A DNA stretch of 64,000 nt from Candidatus Gastranaerophilales bacterium (GTDB taxonomy: Bacteria; Cyanobacteriota; Vampirovibrionia; Gastranaerophilales; Gastranaerophilaceae): the NCBI GenBank assembly GCA_944323685.1, contig CALUTJ010000005.1, forward strand, positions 1 to 64,000, given 5' to 3'. The notes beneath the pieces are model-generated. The model worked only from the letters and a program-made list of their open reading frames with translations. It had not been told where the DNA came from and searched no databases. A program made the translations under genes and the position numbers. Below are positions 1 through 10,200 of the stretch, in pieces. The first letter of the stretch is position 1, and each line of letters starts with the position of its first letter.

Positions 1-81
1 AGGGATTCGAACCCTCGAGGCAGATTACTCCACCTAACACCTTAGCAGGGTGCCGCCTTCAGCCTACTCGGCCACTTCTCC
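1..81 (-). tRNA. tRNA-Ser (anticodon GCU), 3' end cut by window start
   Basis: Read on the minus strand, the sequence begins GGAGAAG (75-81, acceptor arm), followed by the D-arm. The anticodon loop CTGCTAA gives anticodon GCU (Ser, AGC/AGU codons). A long variable arm and the T-arm GGGTTCGAATCCCT follow. The long variable arm fits class II tRNA-Ser. The 3' acceptor strand lies outside the window, so CCA coding cannot be judged. Confidence 0.93.
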
Positions 82-155
82 GCGTATTCAATTTTAAGGT
101 AAACTAATCTTATCAAAAAAATCTCTTTTTTACAAATACTTATTTTAAAAGCTTT

Positions 156-827
156 TTAGTTATATCTTTTTATTATTTTTGAACAAAACTCTATCAATTC
201 AGCATAACTTGCTTCAATCTGTTCTTGCGTAAAATCATCGATAATATTTCGATTCAAAGCAGGTTCCATAATTTCTTTTTCCGCAGCGGGCAATTTTGTG
301 TATAACTCTTTTTTAGTCAAAACATATTCTCCGCTTTGCACAAAATACTCCGCCTGAAGAACAAATGCAATACTCTTATACAAATCTTTCAATACAGCTT
401 TCGGGTCATCGTTATACAAATAACTGTGACATGCCATATGATAAACATTCTGCGCACCTATTTTTGCCGCAAATTTTGCATCATCTGCGGTAATTTCAGG
501 TATTAAATCTTTCATATCACCATAAACTGCTTTTGTATCGTTATAAAGTTGAAAAAGCTCATAGCCCGACCAGTTTTTTAACTCTTCTTTCGAACTGATA
601 AACCCGCAGGCTTTTTCACTTTGAGGCATAGAGTTTACTATCTTTTTGTACTCCTTTAGCTCTTTAATACCAAGTTTAGCTAATATAATCACCATATCTA
701 TATCGCTGTTATTTGTCGCTTCTCCCCTGCGATAACTCCCCTGATAACCTAAAAACAACAAATTGTCACCGAAAGTATTTTTTATTTTAGATACGATTTC
801 ATCAATCCAAATATTTATATCAAACAA
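156..827 (-). CDS. Nucleotidyltransferase-fold protein (MNT/aminoglycoside adenylyltransferase-like)
   Basis: The 223-aa protein has the polymerase-beta-type nucleotidyltransferase signature near residues 27-46: GSYRRGEATNNSDIDMVII, with the G-S and D-x-D metal-binding pattern. The rest is helical and resembles the C-terminal half of MNT-like or streptomycin-adenylyltransferase-like proteins. The start is TTG at 827; an AGGAG sits seven bases upstream and no better ATG is available. The substrate cannot be read from sequence: it could be a small-molecule-modifying enzyme or a toxin-antitoxin-type nucleotidyltransferase. No HEPN partner gene is adjacent, which argues against the MNT/HEPN pair. 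Confidence 0.7.
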   Translation of the reverse strand: MFDINIWIDEIVSKIKNTFGDNLLFLGYQGSYRRGEATNNSDIDMVIILAKLGIKELKEYKKIVNSMPQSEKACGFISSKEELKNWSGYELFQLYNDTKAVYGDMKDLIPEITADDAKFAAKIGAQNVYHMACHSYLYNDDPKAVLKDLYKSIAFVLQAEYFVQSGEYVLTKKELYTKLPAAEKEIMEPALNRNIIDDFTQEQIEASYAELIEFCSKIIKRYN

Positions 828-850
828 TGCAAATCTCCTAAAAATTTTTA

Positions 851-1027
851 TCTAATCTAGTGCCGCAGTTGCCGACTCGAGCCTTCGAGCCGTAACTGCT
901 CACCTTTGCCTTCTTTTTCGGCTGAACTGTGGTGAAGCCTGAAAAATGGCTTCACTATGTGAACAATGTGACACTCCAAAAATTCGTTCACGTCGCTTTG
1001 CTCCTTATCACGAATTTTTCTCGGACA
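851..1027 (+). repeat. Palindromic repeat, full 177-bp form (copy A)
   Basis: This copy starts TCTAATCTAG and ends TCGGACA, and is nearly identical to copies at 2285, 32671 and 53521, and inverted at 55131. It contains three hairpins: a GCAGT...ACTGC arm with an inner CTCGA/TCGAG, a GTGAAGCC/GGCTTCAC arm, and an AAAATTCGT/ACGAATTTT arm. It lies between the nucleotidyltransferase and the thioredoxin gene. No transposase is present, which suggests a MITE-like or structured-RNA element. Confidence 0.9.
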
Positions 1028-1124
1028 ATTTTTATTTATAATATACCATATTACACACTTATATAATATTAATTGTCATAAATTATTGTATGTTGTATTA
1101 AAATATAATTTAAGGAGAATTGAT

Positions 1125-1529
1125 ATGAAAAATTGGATTATTGCACTCGCTATTTTAATTATTCCGCTGGCAGCTTACTTTGTACTGGACAAAACAAATG
1201 CGCCAAAATCAGGCTTTGAAGCCCACGCGCAAAGCGGTTATACCAAACCTGCTGTTTTAAAATTCTCTTCACCCATGTGTTTGGATTGCAAAAAGCTCGA
1301 AGGGGTAACAAGTGTTGTAATGCCCAAATATTCCGACAAAATCGAATATAAAAAATACACAACACAAAACAATGATTCCGAAACCGATGCTCTAATCAAA
1401 AAATATAATATAACCCTTGTACCGACAATGATTTTTGTAAAAAAAGACGGTAATGTGTATAAAAAAACAGAAGGATTTATGACAGAAAAAGAACTGGAAA
1501 ATATTCTAAAAGGTTTAATCAATGGATAA
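1125..1529 (+). CDS. Membrane-anchored thioredoxin-like protein
   Basis: The protein is 134 aa. An N-terminal membrane segment (about residues 4-20) is followed by a thioredoxin fold with active-site CLDC and the cis-proline region VPTM. The ATG at 1125 is preferred over an in-frame ATG 13 codons upstream because TAAGGAG lies just before it. The gene overlaps ccdA by eight bases. The pair is therefore likely a redox relay: CcdA passes electrons across the membrane to this extracytoplasmic thioredoxin, for disulfide reduction or cytochrome c/metal-protein maturation. The exact target is unknown. Confidence 0.85.
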   Translation: MKNWIIALAILIIPLAAYFVLDKTNAPKSGFEAHAQSGYTKPAVLKFSSPMCLDCKKLEGVTSVVMPKYSDKIEYKKYTTQNNDSETDALIKKYNITLVPTMIFVKKDGNVYKKTEGFMTEKELENILKGLING

Positions 1530-2229
1530 ACTTGTTTTACTGTTTCAAAACCACATAAACGAAGAGTTTTCACTGTTGATTCTTCTGTTGTGCTTTTTAG
1601 GCGGTGTCGTGGCCTCTTTATCACCATGCGGAATCGGTATGCTTCCTATTGTTGTAAGCTATATAGGCAGTTCATCGGAAAAAAGAACCTCTAAAAATAT
1701 AATACAAATAATATTTTTTATTATCGGATTGTCTGTATGTCTTACTGCTATCGGGCTTGTTTGTGCACTTACCGGACAAATTTTTGATGCAACAAGCAGA
1801 GTCTATTTTGTACTTATTTTAACTTCTTTAATTATGATATTCGGACTAAATCTTGTCGGGCTTCTGGATATAAATTTTCCGGTACTTGTAAAAAAATTTC
1901 CGCAAAGTGACAAACACAATTTTATAACATATCCCTTGCTGCTCGGTATGGTGTTTGCGCTTGCAGCTTCGCCTTGTTCAACTCCGATTCTTGCAGGAAT
2001 TATGGCGGCTGCCTCTATGAGCGCAAACTTTATTTATGCGGCATTAATGCTGTTTTTATTTTCGCTGGGACAAGGCGTAATAATACTTATTGCAGGATTA
2101 TTTACGTCAGTTTTAAAAAATCTGTCCTCAGCGGCTAAATATACAGATATTTTAACCAAAATCAGCGGTGTAATACTTATTTTATTTGCGATTTTTCTTT
2201 ATTACAAAGTATTTTCAAGATTTATATAA
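1522..2229 (+). CDS. ccdA: CcdA/DsbD-like transmembrane thiol-disulfide transporter
   Basis: This 235-aa polytopic membrane protein has about six hydrophobic segments and the two conserved cysteine motifs of the CcdA/DsbD-beta family: LSPCGIGMLP near the N-terminus and ASPCSTPIL in the middle. The family carries reducing equivalents from cytoplasmic thioredoxin to extracytoplasmic thiol proteins. The start overlaps the stop region of the thioredoxin gene, so the two are translationally coupled. A strong terminator follows directly. Confidence 0.88.
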   Translation: MDKLVLLFQNHINEEFSLLILLLCFLGGVVASLSPCGIGMLPIVVSYIGSSSEKRTSKNIIQIIFFIIGLSVCLTAIGLVCALTGQIFDATSRVYFVLILTSLIMIFGLNLVGLLDINFPVLVKKFPQSDKHNFITYPLLLGMVFALAASPCSTPILAGIMAAASMSANFIYAALMLFLFSLGQGVIILIAGLFTSVLKNLSSAAKYTDILTKISGVILILFAIFLYYKVFSRFI

Positions 2230-2236
2230 ATTGCAA

Positions 2237-2264
2237 AAAGACCGGATAAAAATATCCGGTCTTT
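2237..2264 (+). terminator. Rho-independent terminator after the trx-ccdA pair
   Basis: The perfect 12-bp stem AAAGACCGGATA / TATCCGGTCTTT encloses an AAAA loop, seven bases after the ccdA stop. The A-rich left and T-rich right flanks could serve both directions. Confidence 0.85.
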
Positions 2265-2284
2265 CCAATAAACATTGTATTTTA

Positions 2285-2461
2285 TCTAATCTAGTGTCGC
2301 AGTTGCCGCCTCGAACCTTCGAGCCGTCACTGCTTACCTTTGCCTTCTTTTTCGGCTGAACTGTGGTGAAGCCTGAAAAATGGCTTCACTATGTGAACAA
2401 TGTGTCACTCCAAAAATTCGTTCACGTCGCTTTGCTCCTTATCACGAATTTTTCTCGGACA
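2285..2461 (+). repeat. Palindromic repeat, full 177-bp form (copy B)
   Basis: This copy has the same boundaries and hairpins as copy A, with a few substitutions. It ends two bases from the stop codon of the minus-strand gene at 2464, so it forms that gene's 3' flank. Confidence 0.9.
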
Positions 2462-2463
2462 AA

Positions 2464-2871
2464 CTATGGATTGTTAGGTTTATTTTTGTTGAATAAATTT
2501 GTTACGAAAGTTTTTGTCGCATCGTATGCTTTACCAACATACGTATTAACAAATTCACCTGCTTTTGCTACGCCAAGTTTTGCATAATACAAACCTTTTT
2601 GCAAGATATTTTCTGTGCCTGCCAATTTTGCAGCAGGGTCAAATACGTTAGGCAAGTATTTTCTGCCCAATCCGACAGCCGCAGCTAATACAACAACTGC
2701 CCCCAGAGTTTTTAAAAACCAATGGCTTTTCTTTTTAGCGGGTTGACCTGCCGGAGCATCCATCGGGGAGCTTGCTGCCGGCTGCGGCTGGTTGTTGTTC
2801 ATTGCATAAGTCGGTTTTCTTGAAATTGTAGCCGGATTCATCGGCGTAATTGTTGAAAAACTTGTTGACAT
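2464..2871 (-). CDS. Hypothetical single-pass membrane protein
   Basis: I do not recognise this 135-aa protein. It has a Ser/Pro/Asn/Gln-rich, probably disordered N-terminus (residues 1-45), a KKK cluster, and one hydrophobic segment (about 50-70, TLGAVVVLAAAVGLG). A C-terminal amphipathic region follows. AGGAG lies just upstream of the ATG. The gene stands alone between repeat B and the intergenic region before the 1147-aa gene. Confidence 0.6.
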   Translation of the reverse strand: MSTSFSTITPMNPATISRKPTYAMNNNQPQPAASSPMDAPAGQPAKKKSHWFLKTLGAVVVLAAAVGLGRKYLPNVFDPAAKLAGTENILQKGLYYAKLGVAKAGEFVNTYVGKAYDATKTFVTNLFNKNKPNNP

Positions 2872-3058
2872 GCTAACACTCCTTTTTTACACACTGTGCT
2901 TATATAAAACTACAGAAAACATTTTATTGCTACATGGTCAGCCCATGTTTAAGATTATGAAACATTTTGTTACATTATATCACCGATTGCAAGGTTTTGG
3001 AATATTTTTTTAAGAACTGTAATCTATATTATTAGAGAACGGAATATGAGGAATTATT

Positions 3059-6000
3059 ATGAGCTTTAAAATAAATATCGACAGTGATGTAGTGGATAAT
3101 GCAAAATTTGTTGCATGCAAGGTTGATGACACGTATACGAGAAAAAGAGTCTATGCTCTGGGGATTGCCGCCAATGCAGTCGCAAAATATCTCAATGAGC
3201 AAGATTTAAAAACTCATTCAAATCACAGCCTTTACAAATCAGCAGTATTTGCAAAAGAAATAGAAATTGCCGATATTTATGCAAATAACGCAAGATTTGA
3301 TGTCAGAGTGACATTTAACGACAAAACCTTTACAGTACCTAAACTACAGGTCAAATATGATATCAAACCGCAGGCTTATATTGTCGTGAGATTTGATAAT
3401 TCGTTAAATGATATTGAGTTTTTGGGCTTTATACCTGAAAACGAGCTTAAATACGATAAAAACGGCGAAGAATACTACACATATCCTCTCGATATCCTCA
3501 AACCTTTTGAAGAATTTATTCCGTACGCACAAAAGCTTAATATTACACCGAAAGAGTATTCGGAAGAAGAACATGAAAAAATACAGGAACTCTGTGCAAG
3601 TATTATTGATGAACAGGCAACCGAGGCAGATAAAATATTCTTCATCAAACATGTCGTTGATTGTGCGGTTTGCCGTGATATTTTCTGTGACATAAACGAC
3701 TTTGACGATATTGTTTCGCAGCTAAAAAATTATCATGAACTTTTAAATGACAGTACTTTAAGTGTTTTATCCGGAAACAAAAAGGAGGTGGATCAAGCTG
3801 CTATCGCTAATATGGCATTGGTTGAAAATGCCGGCGAGGACTTCCCGCAAGAAGTAACTAATAACAGCAGCATTCTACAGGACACAATAAGTGCTGCGGC
3901 TGCCGTTGCTGCCGGTACTGAAATTGCTGCCGAAGATGCAATAGCCTCTACAACCGCAGGTATCATAGAGGAAGCTGCTTCTCAAATTACTGATGAAGAG
4001 CTGGAACCCGCTGTTTTAAATTTGTATGATGAGCCGGAACCGCTTACTGAAGAGCAAGACGATGCAGTGCAAAATACACTTCCGGACCAAATTCTTGAAA
4101 CCGCTGAAATTGTAGAAGATTCTATTTTGGAGACTACGCAATCTCAAGAGACTGAACCGGAAGAAACATCATCGGAAGCAGAAACTCTTTTGGCTGAAAA
4201 TGATGAAGAAAGCTTACTTTTACAAGAAGATAATACAGACCCTATCGAGCCGGAGCTTTCTGAAGACAATAACACTCCTACTGACGAAGATAATCAGGAA
4301 ACAAACAAAACCTCAGCAGAAGAAACACAGGAACCCGAACTTCAATTAAACGACTCTTTTGATGAACTTAACGCTTCAATTGATGCTTTTGCAAGTGAGC
4401 CTGCGGCTAATCCGTTTGAGCTTGAATTAGAAGCAGAAAATGATGAGCAGAAAGATATCACTGATACAGATACTCTGCCCGAAGTTAACCCTGAAGAAAT
4501 TTCTGAACCTCAGCTAACCGGAGAAACAAAAGAGGAAGACAATGTTATAAATGAAGAAGAAGCCTTAACACTCGATGAAGAAAATATTATGCTTGAAGAA
4601 GAAACCGAAACTTCTGACAATCTTTCCGGCAATGAATTGTCTCTTGATTTTGATGAACCTGATGTTTTAACGGAAGATATACAAGTTGAGGAAGAAAATA
4701 AAGAAGATGATAAAACGCTTCAACAACCTGAAACAGCAGAACAGGAAGAATCCATAAATCTTCAAATCGATGATGAGCTTGACCTTCAATTACATCAGGA
4801 AGACGAGCTTGAATTGCCAGATGATGACTCGCTTAATCTCCCTGAAGACATTGAAACACCTGAAGAATTTTCAGAACCTGAAGAGATTCAAGAAACTGAA
4901 TCCTTTGCAATAGAACCGCAAAATGAAGAAGAAACTGAACAAGAAGTTGTACAAGAACAAGCGCCTACAGAAGATATCTCCAATGAAGATGAGTTGACAC
5001 TTGCTCAAGACAACGAATTACCCGAGCTAAATGACAGTGACTCAAATTCACTTGAGCTGGAAGATTTAGAAACACTTGATACGATTGAACCGATTGAAGA
5101 AGAACAGGAACTTCAAAACAATGGCGATGATATCATACAGAATATACCGACAGAAGAAGCCGGGGACAGATTAACTTTAGCCTCAGAAGATGATAAAAAA
5201 GACGAATGGCCTGCTGCTTCTCGTCCTCAGGAACCTGTTGAATTAAAATATGATGATGAAACAGAAACTCAGGAAGAACAGGAGCAAATCCAACAGGATA
5301 GTCAGCTTGGTGATATCAATGAGACTGTTTTTGACCTTAACAAACAAGAGCCTGTTATAGAATCTTTTGAAGAGGAAGATGAAGAACAGCACGTTACGGA
5401 TTTTGACTTTCCTGATTACAACTACTCAAATATAGAAGTGGAACCTACGGCAATATCAAATACTGAACAACCCGAAGAAATTCAAAAGCAAGAAATCGAA
5501 ACGGAACAAGAATTAAATACACCGGAAACTCAAGAAAAAGAAGAAATGGAACAGCAAGAATCCCCTACAGAAGACAATGACTTGCAGGGTCTGTTAGATG
5601 ATGATCTGCTCGCTTTACTTTCTGATGAAGATAATGAGCCGGCAGAAACATCCGCTGCACCTTCTGTTCAAATAAATGATGAACAACCTTACACGGATGA
5701 AGAGCCGCAAAATGTACAAACAGACACTCAAGTTGAGGAAACACAGTTTACAACTGACAACAACAGTGATGATATCACGGATTCCGCACATAACGAAGAA
5801 AACGGAGAAATAGAAAACCTGTTTGAAGAACAAGAGGCTCCTGAAGATGGAGAACAGGTTGAACTTGACCTTTCACAAGAACCGATGAGCGCTGAAGCTG
5901 TCAAAAAGACTAAAAAGATTGCTATTGCAGGAGCATTGATTGCTTTACTGGCAATAGGCGGTGTAGCCGGCGGGTATTATATGTACCAGAAGAATATTGC

Positions 6001-6502
6001 CGCTGCAAATAACGATTCTGTAGACACTACTCAGGATAATCAGGTATTTGACTTCCAGAATAATGCCGCCGCTACAGATGAAGCAGCAGATACATCATCT
6101 GCCGCGGTATCACAGGATATAAACAAATCAATGACAAACTCCTTCTCTGATAAACCCGCAGCAATATCCATAACAAAATTATCTTGGCAGGTTAACGAAA
6201 AGCTTGCTGTTGAACCTTCTGTTAAAGAATATTTACAAACAGCAGGCAAAAATATTCAATTAAATTTACAAAACGATTTAGCTAATGCTGCCGATGTTGC
6301 GTTCAATAACAATGTAAAAGTTTCATTTGAAATAGCACCTGACAACACCATGAAAGGCATACAGGTACTGGAATCCAGCGGATCTGATAAAATTGACGCT
6401 ATTATTACCAAAAGCATAAAAAATACACTTAAATATGTAAGCGTACCTAAATTGCAAAATTATAATTCCGATTATTTCTTAACTTTAATAATTAATTTCT
6501 AA
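3059..6502 (+). CDS. Putative transmembrane anti-sigma factor: DUF1822-like, zinc anti-sigma motif, acidic linker, TM, TonB_C-like
   Basis: The 1147-aa protein shows these parts in order. (1) Residues 1-135 resemble the cyanobacterial DUF1822 family (AYIVVRFDNS...IEFLGFIPENEL). (2) Residues 180-210 carry H198-x3-C202-x2-C205, in the setting typical of zinc-binding anti-sigma domains (zf-HC2). (3) A roughly 680-residue Glu/Asp/Gln-rich disordered stretch. (4) One membrane segment at about 955-975 (IAIAGALIALLAIGGVAGG), preceded by a KKTKK stop-transfer signal. (5) A C-terminal extracytoplasmic domain at about 1040-1147 with a TonB_C-like pattern. GAGGAA precedes the ATG. A small sigma-70 gene follows 58 bases later. 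I infer that the cytoplasmic part holds the sigma factor and the outer domain senses or contacts the envelope. Only the motifs are seen directly. Confidence 0.72.
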   Translation: MSFKINIDSDVVDNAKFVACKVDDTYTRKRVYALGIAANAVAKYLNEQDLKTHSNHSLYKSAVFAKEIEIADIYANNARFDVRVTFNDKTFTVPKLQVKYDIKPQAYIVVRFDNSLNDIEFLGFIPENELKYDKNGEEYYTYPLDILKPFEEFIPYAQKLNITPKEYSEEEHEKIQELCASIIDEQATEADKIFFIKHVVDCAVCRDIFCDINDFDDIVSQLKNYHELLNDSTLSVLSGNKKEVDQAAIANMALVENAGEDFPQEVTNNSSILQDTISAAAAVAAGTEIAAEDAIASTTAGIIEEAASQITDEELEPAVLNLYDEPEPLTEEQDDAVQNTLPDQILETAEIVEDSILETTQSQETEPEETSSEAETLLAENDEESLLLQEDNTDPIEPELSEDNNTPTDEDNQETNKTSAEETQEPELQLNDSFDELNASIDAFASEPAANPFELELEAENDEQKDITDTDTLPEVNPEEISEPQLTGETKEEDNVINEEEALTLDEENIMLEEETETSDNLSGNELSLDFDEPDVLTEDIQVEEENKEDDKTLQQPETAEQEESINLQIDDELDLQLHQEDELELPDDDSLNLPEDIETPEEFSEPEEIQETESFAIEPQNEEETEQEVVQEQAPTEDISNEDELTLAQDNELPELNDSDSNSLELEDLETLDTIEPIEEEQELQNNGDDIIQNIPTEEAGDRLTLASEDDKKDEWPAASRPQEPVELKYDDETETQEEQEQIQQDSQLGDINETVFDLNKQEPVIESFEEEDEEQHVTDFDFPDYNYSNIEVEPTAISNTEQPEEIQKQEIETEQELNTPETQEKEEMEQQESPTEDNDLQGLLDDDLLALLSDEDNEPAETSAAPSVQINDEQPYTDEEPQNVQTDTQVEETQFTTDNNSDDITDSAHNEENGEIENLFEEQEAPEDGEQVELDLSQEPMSAEAVKKTKKIAIAGALIALLAIGGVAGGYYMYQKNIAAANNDSVDTTQDNQVFDFQNNAAATDEAADTSSAAVSQDINKSMTNSFSDKPAAISITKLSWQVNEKLAVEPSVKEYLQTAGKNIQLNLQNDLANAADVAFNNNVKVSFEIAPDNTMKGIQVLESSGSDKIDAIITKSIKNTLKYVSVPKLQNYNSDYFLTLIINF

Positions 6503-6549
6503 TTCTATGATATGATATAATCAAATAAGTTATTTATATTCATAGAATT
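6501..6549. promoter_or_regulatory. 10-bp inverted repeat before the sigma-factor gene
   Basis: AATTCTATGA (6501-6510) and TCATAGAATT (6540-6549) form a perfect inverted repeat. It fills the gap between the anti-sigma-like gene and the sigma gene and includes a TATAAT at 6515-6520. It could be an operator for autoregulation or an RNA hairpin adjusting expression of the downstream gene. There is no T-run, so it is not a classical terminator. Confidence 0.45.
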
Positions 6550-6560
6550 GGGTTGAAAAA

Positions 6561-7154
6561 TTGGATACTATAAACGAACAACGAGAGCTTATCGAAAAAT
6601 TAGTAAAATCTAATAATAAATTCAAAGGCAATGAGGATTTAATAGAGGATTTTTGCTCGGAAACATATAAAAGATCCTATTCCTTGTTTGACAATGTCAA
6701 TATCAAAGACATAGAAAACTACATTGCCAAAGTTGCAAATACTGCAATTTTAACGGTATTGAAACAAAACGGCAGAGTAAGACGTCGTGAAAACAAGTAC
6801 GTCAGCACACATGAAGTGTTGATAAACCCGCTGCCGGCAAAAATTCAAGATCCTGAAACAGTTAAAACACAGGAAACCGCAGTTGTTGTAAACGAGCCTT
6901 TTGTTTACGACATTGCAGACCCGAGAGATTCTTTTGAAGAAAAAATTGTAAGAAAAGATCTGCTTCAAAAAATTGTAGATATAGTTTTGGTGGCTCAAAA
7001 AAATGATCCTTCAAAAGAATTTTTGAAGATATTTTATCTGAGATATGTCAAAGAACTTAAACAAAAAGAAATTGCCGCAGAAGTAAATATTTCTCAGGCA
7101 GAAGTCAGCAAAAGATTAATTGAAATATTAAAAATAGTAAAATCTCATTTTTAA
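6561..7154 (+). CDS. Sigma-70 family (ECF-like) sigma factor
   Basis: The protein is 197 aa. Residues 20-75 look like a short region 2 (helical, ending in RVRRREN). Residues 150-195 form a region-4 helix-turn-helix: LRYVKELKQKEIAAEVNIS, then Q-A-E-V-S-K-R as recognition helix. A roughly 60-residue linker separates them, as in ECF-type sigmas. The start is TTG at 6561; no nearby in-frame ATG exists. The Shine-Dalgarno is weak, which could hold the sigma low relative to its upstream partner. The position directly after a protein with a zinc anti-sigma motif suggests a sigma/anti-sigma pair. Confidence 0.75.
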   Translation: MDTINEQRELIEKLVKSNNKFKGNEDLIEDFCSETYKRSYSLFDNVNIKDIENYIAKVANTAILTVLKQNGRVRRRENKYVSTHEVLINPLPAKIQDPETVKTQETAVVVNEPFVYDIADPRDSFEEKIVRKDLLQKIVDIVLVAQKNDPSKEFLKIFYLRYVKELKQKEIAAEVNISQAEVSKRLIEILKIVKSHF

Positions 7155-7230
7155 TGCGGTTGAATGCTTACATATGTAATTAAATTAATCTTTATAATAT
7201 AATAAGCTTAAAATATAAGCGGTTTTTGTA

Positions 7231-10200
7231 ATGCTTTGTCTAAAATGTAAAAAAATCATACCTGATAATCAGCTAAGATGCAGTTATTGCCACACCAAGG
7301 TGCAGTCGGTTTGTCCCGTATGCGGCCAAATAAACCCGATAAATGCGGAATATTGTACACGGTGCGGTTTACAGTTATTGAAGCATTGCCCTTCATGCAA
7401 CAGCATAAATCTTCCTAACGCAAAAAAATGCAGAAAATGCGCAAAACCGTTCCCTCAGGTAAAAGACAAAGCGGAAATATCCATAACGGATTTGACAAAA
7501 ATGGAAAAAAGCCGCAAGGATTCTGTTTCGATAGAATTACCCAAGACAAAGTTATACACAGGAATATCTAAGGAATTGCTTGCATTTCCGGATGGCGAAG
7601 ATAAAATTTCAGAAAGCTTAAAAAAAGAAAAAATAACAGCCGAAAAAAAACCGGTTATAAATTCCCAAATTGTTATATCAGAAGAAAAAGTTGTAAAAAA
7701 TATTGAAAACTTTACACAAAAATCCCCGATACAAGAGGTTCAGCCTCCTAAAAAGCAAACAAAAAACAAATCACAGGACATATTAAAACCGGAATACACA
7801 CCTGATGCAATTATTGCTCAAACTGTAGCGGAAGAACAGGCAATACAGGTTGTTGAACAAACAGAATATGACCAGATAAAAGCAAAAAACCGTATAATAA
7901 ACGCCCTTAAGCAGCCGGAAAAACTTATAATAGGACTCAGCGCCCCCGAAGGTTACGGGAAATCTACAATTTTGCGATATCTTTTCAGCGACCTTTTAAA
8001 ACAAAATTATGTCTGGCTATGGGGCGAATGCAGCGCAAATTCTCAAATTAGCCCGTTTGGCATATTTCAGGAAATTGTTCTCACATTTTTTAATATGCCT
8101 AATTTTTCAAACATGTCAAACGACTTTATCCGTCAGGCAAGACGAATGCTTTCGGAAAGTCTGCCGTTTTTTAACGCCGATGAAATATCGTATTTGTTTA
8201 ACTTTTTGTACCCGAGCCTGACGGCAAAGTTTGAAGATATTTTAACAAACAAAGACATCACTTTTTCACTGCTTGAAAAACTAATATGTGAACTGTCTAA
8301 AAAATCCAAAATCATTATTATCATCGATGATTTTGATATGATAGACGGCGCTTCTTATGAATTTTTGTCATATTTTGTGGACAGGGGCAATCTGGGCGAA
8401 AACATAAAACTTATCATTTCATACAAAGACAGCCGTATTACACAGGGGTATTTTTATTCCGAAAAACTTTTGCAAAACCAGTATGAGGACATAAGACTCG
8501 CAAAACTGTCGCCTAAAAATACAGACAGCCTGATTAAAATATTTTTAAAAGGTTCAAACCCATTACCAAAACCTCTGTTCGAAAAGATTTATCAACTTTC
8601 TCAGGGCAACAGTGCCTACATAGAACAGATGATTATTCTTTTAAACGAAAACAAAGCCTTTTACAGAGAAAGCGGCAAAATAAGATACAATAAAAACCCT
8701 ATTGCCCTAAACGTACCTAAAAATCTTTACGAAATTCTCGCATTAAGATTAAATTATCTGCAAAGAAAATACCCGCTTGCATTTAAAACTCTTTGTACGG
8801 CCGCAATTATGGGCAACAAGTTTAATGTAAAACTGCTCGGTATTATCATGAAAAACGAAGCCGAACAGTTCCAAAATACAATAAATATGCTCAGCACATT
8901 TGCGTATATCTCTCAATTTAACAATAACATATATGAATTTAAAAATACGCTACTATGGCGTTTTGTCTATGAAAAAGCAAAACAAAGCAAAGATTTTGAA
9001 CTTTTAAACGAAAAGATTTTTGATATTATCAACTCTTTTACTCTCTCAAGCAATGCCCTAAAAGCCCTCATCGCGCAGAGTTTAAACCAAAAACTGCTTG
9101 CGCTGAATATTTGGACGGACAATATAAAACTATGCGCTTACCTTGGTGATGAGCATCTGTGGACACTGTCGCAAAAACAATGCTTAAAAATCGCTCAGGA
9201 AGAAAAACCCGAAAACGAAGATTTGATAATAAATAACATACAGGAGCGCATGGGCAAGCTGATTTATCGCAGCAGACCTTCCGAGGCAATTTCTTATTTA
9301 TCCGCAGCAATAAACAATGCTATGAAGGTTGATAACAAACCTAAAATAATAGAACTTGCCGGATATTTGAGCAAAAGCTGCTCTTTAACTGGCAACTATT
9401 ACGGAGTTATCGAATCTGTCGATACTGCGTTAAAACTAATCGAAGCACCTGATAAAAAGCTTGAATGTGCATTGATTAAACAGAAAAAACTAAACGCGAT
9501 GTTTTGCCTCGGTAATGCGGAAGAAATTTACAACATGGCAAGCAATGATATTATCCCCGTTGTGGAAAAAGCTCTGTCGCACGAAATACCTGTGAACGGA
9601 ATTTCTATGGATGTGATTTATGAAGCGTGGCTGGAGGGTAATTTGACCGTTGCAATGGCTTTAATTTCGCAGGGAAACAACAAAAGCTTTGAAATCTTAA
9701 AATTGATAGACGAAATTGTTGCAAAAAACAATGTAGAAAACAAAAACTATCTGCAAAGGGTAAAACTGGCTAAAGCACTGGCTTATTCAATGCAAGGCAG
9801 CCTGAAAAAATCTGATGATATATTACTTGCGCTGACTCAAGAAACCACAAAAGAAATTGTAGAACCCGAAGTCATTTCAATGTGGAATTTTATCAATATT
9901 TTAAACAAACTGCACAGACACGAATGGCAAAATATTAAGGCTGATTTGTTCTCTGTTGTTACTTTTGCAAACAACTACAATGACGTGCTTGTCAAAAATC
10001 TGCTTAAAGTTTTCTTAGGCAAAATTTTGCAGGAGGAAGGAAACCTGTCTAAGGCATTAAATATTTTTAACGAACAGATAACAGTTTTTGCAAAAGAGAA
10101 AATAGCCGTCGGTGCATTTTTATGCTGGTATTTCATTGCAAAACTTACCCTTGTAACTGACGGAAGCGAAAAATCTTTGCACATTGCGCAAAAAGCACTT

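Noticed and set aside
2363-2587. A 74-aa reading frame overlapping the repeat and the 2464 gene
   Set aside because: It lies half inside the palindromic repeat and antisense to a better supported gene; no ribosome-binding site.
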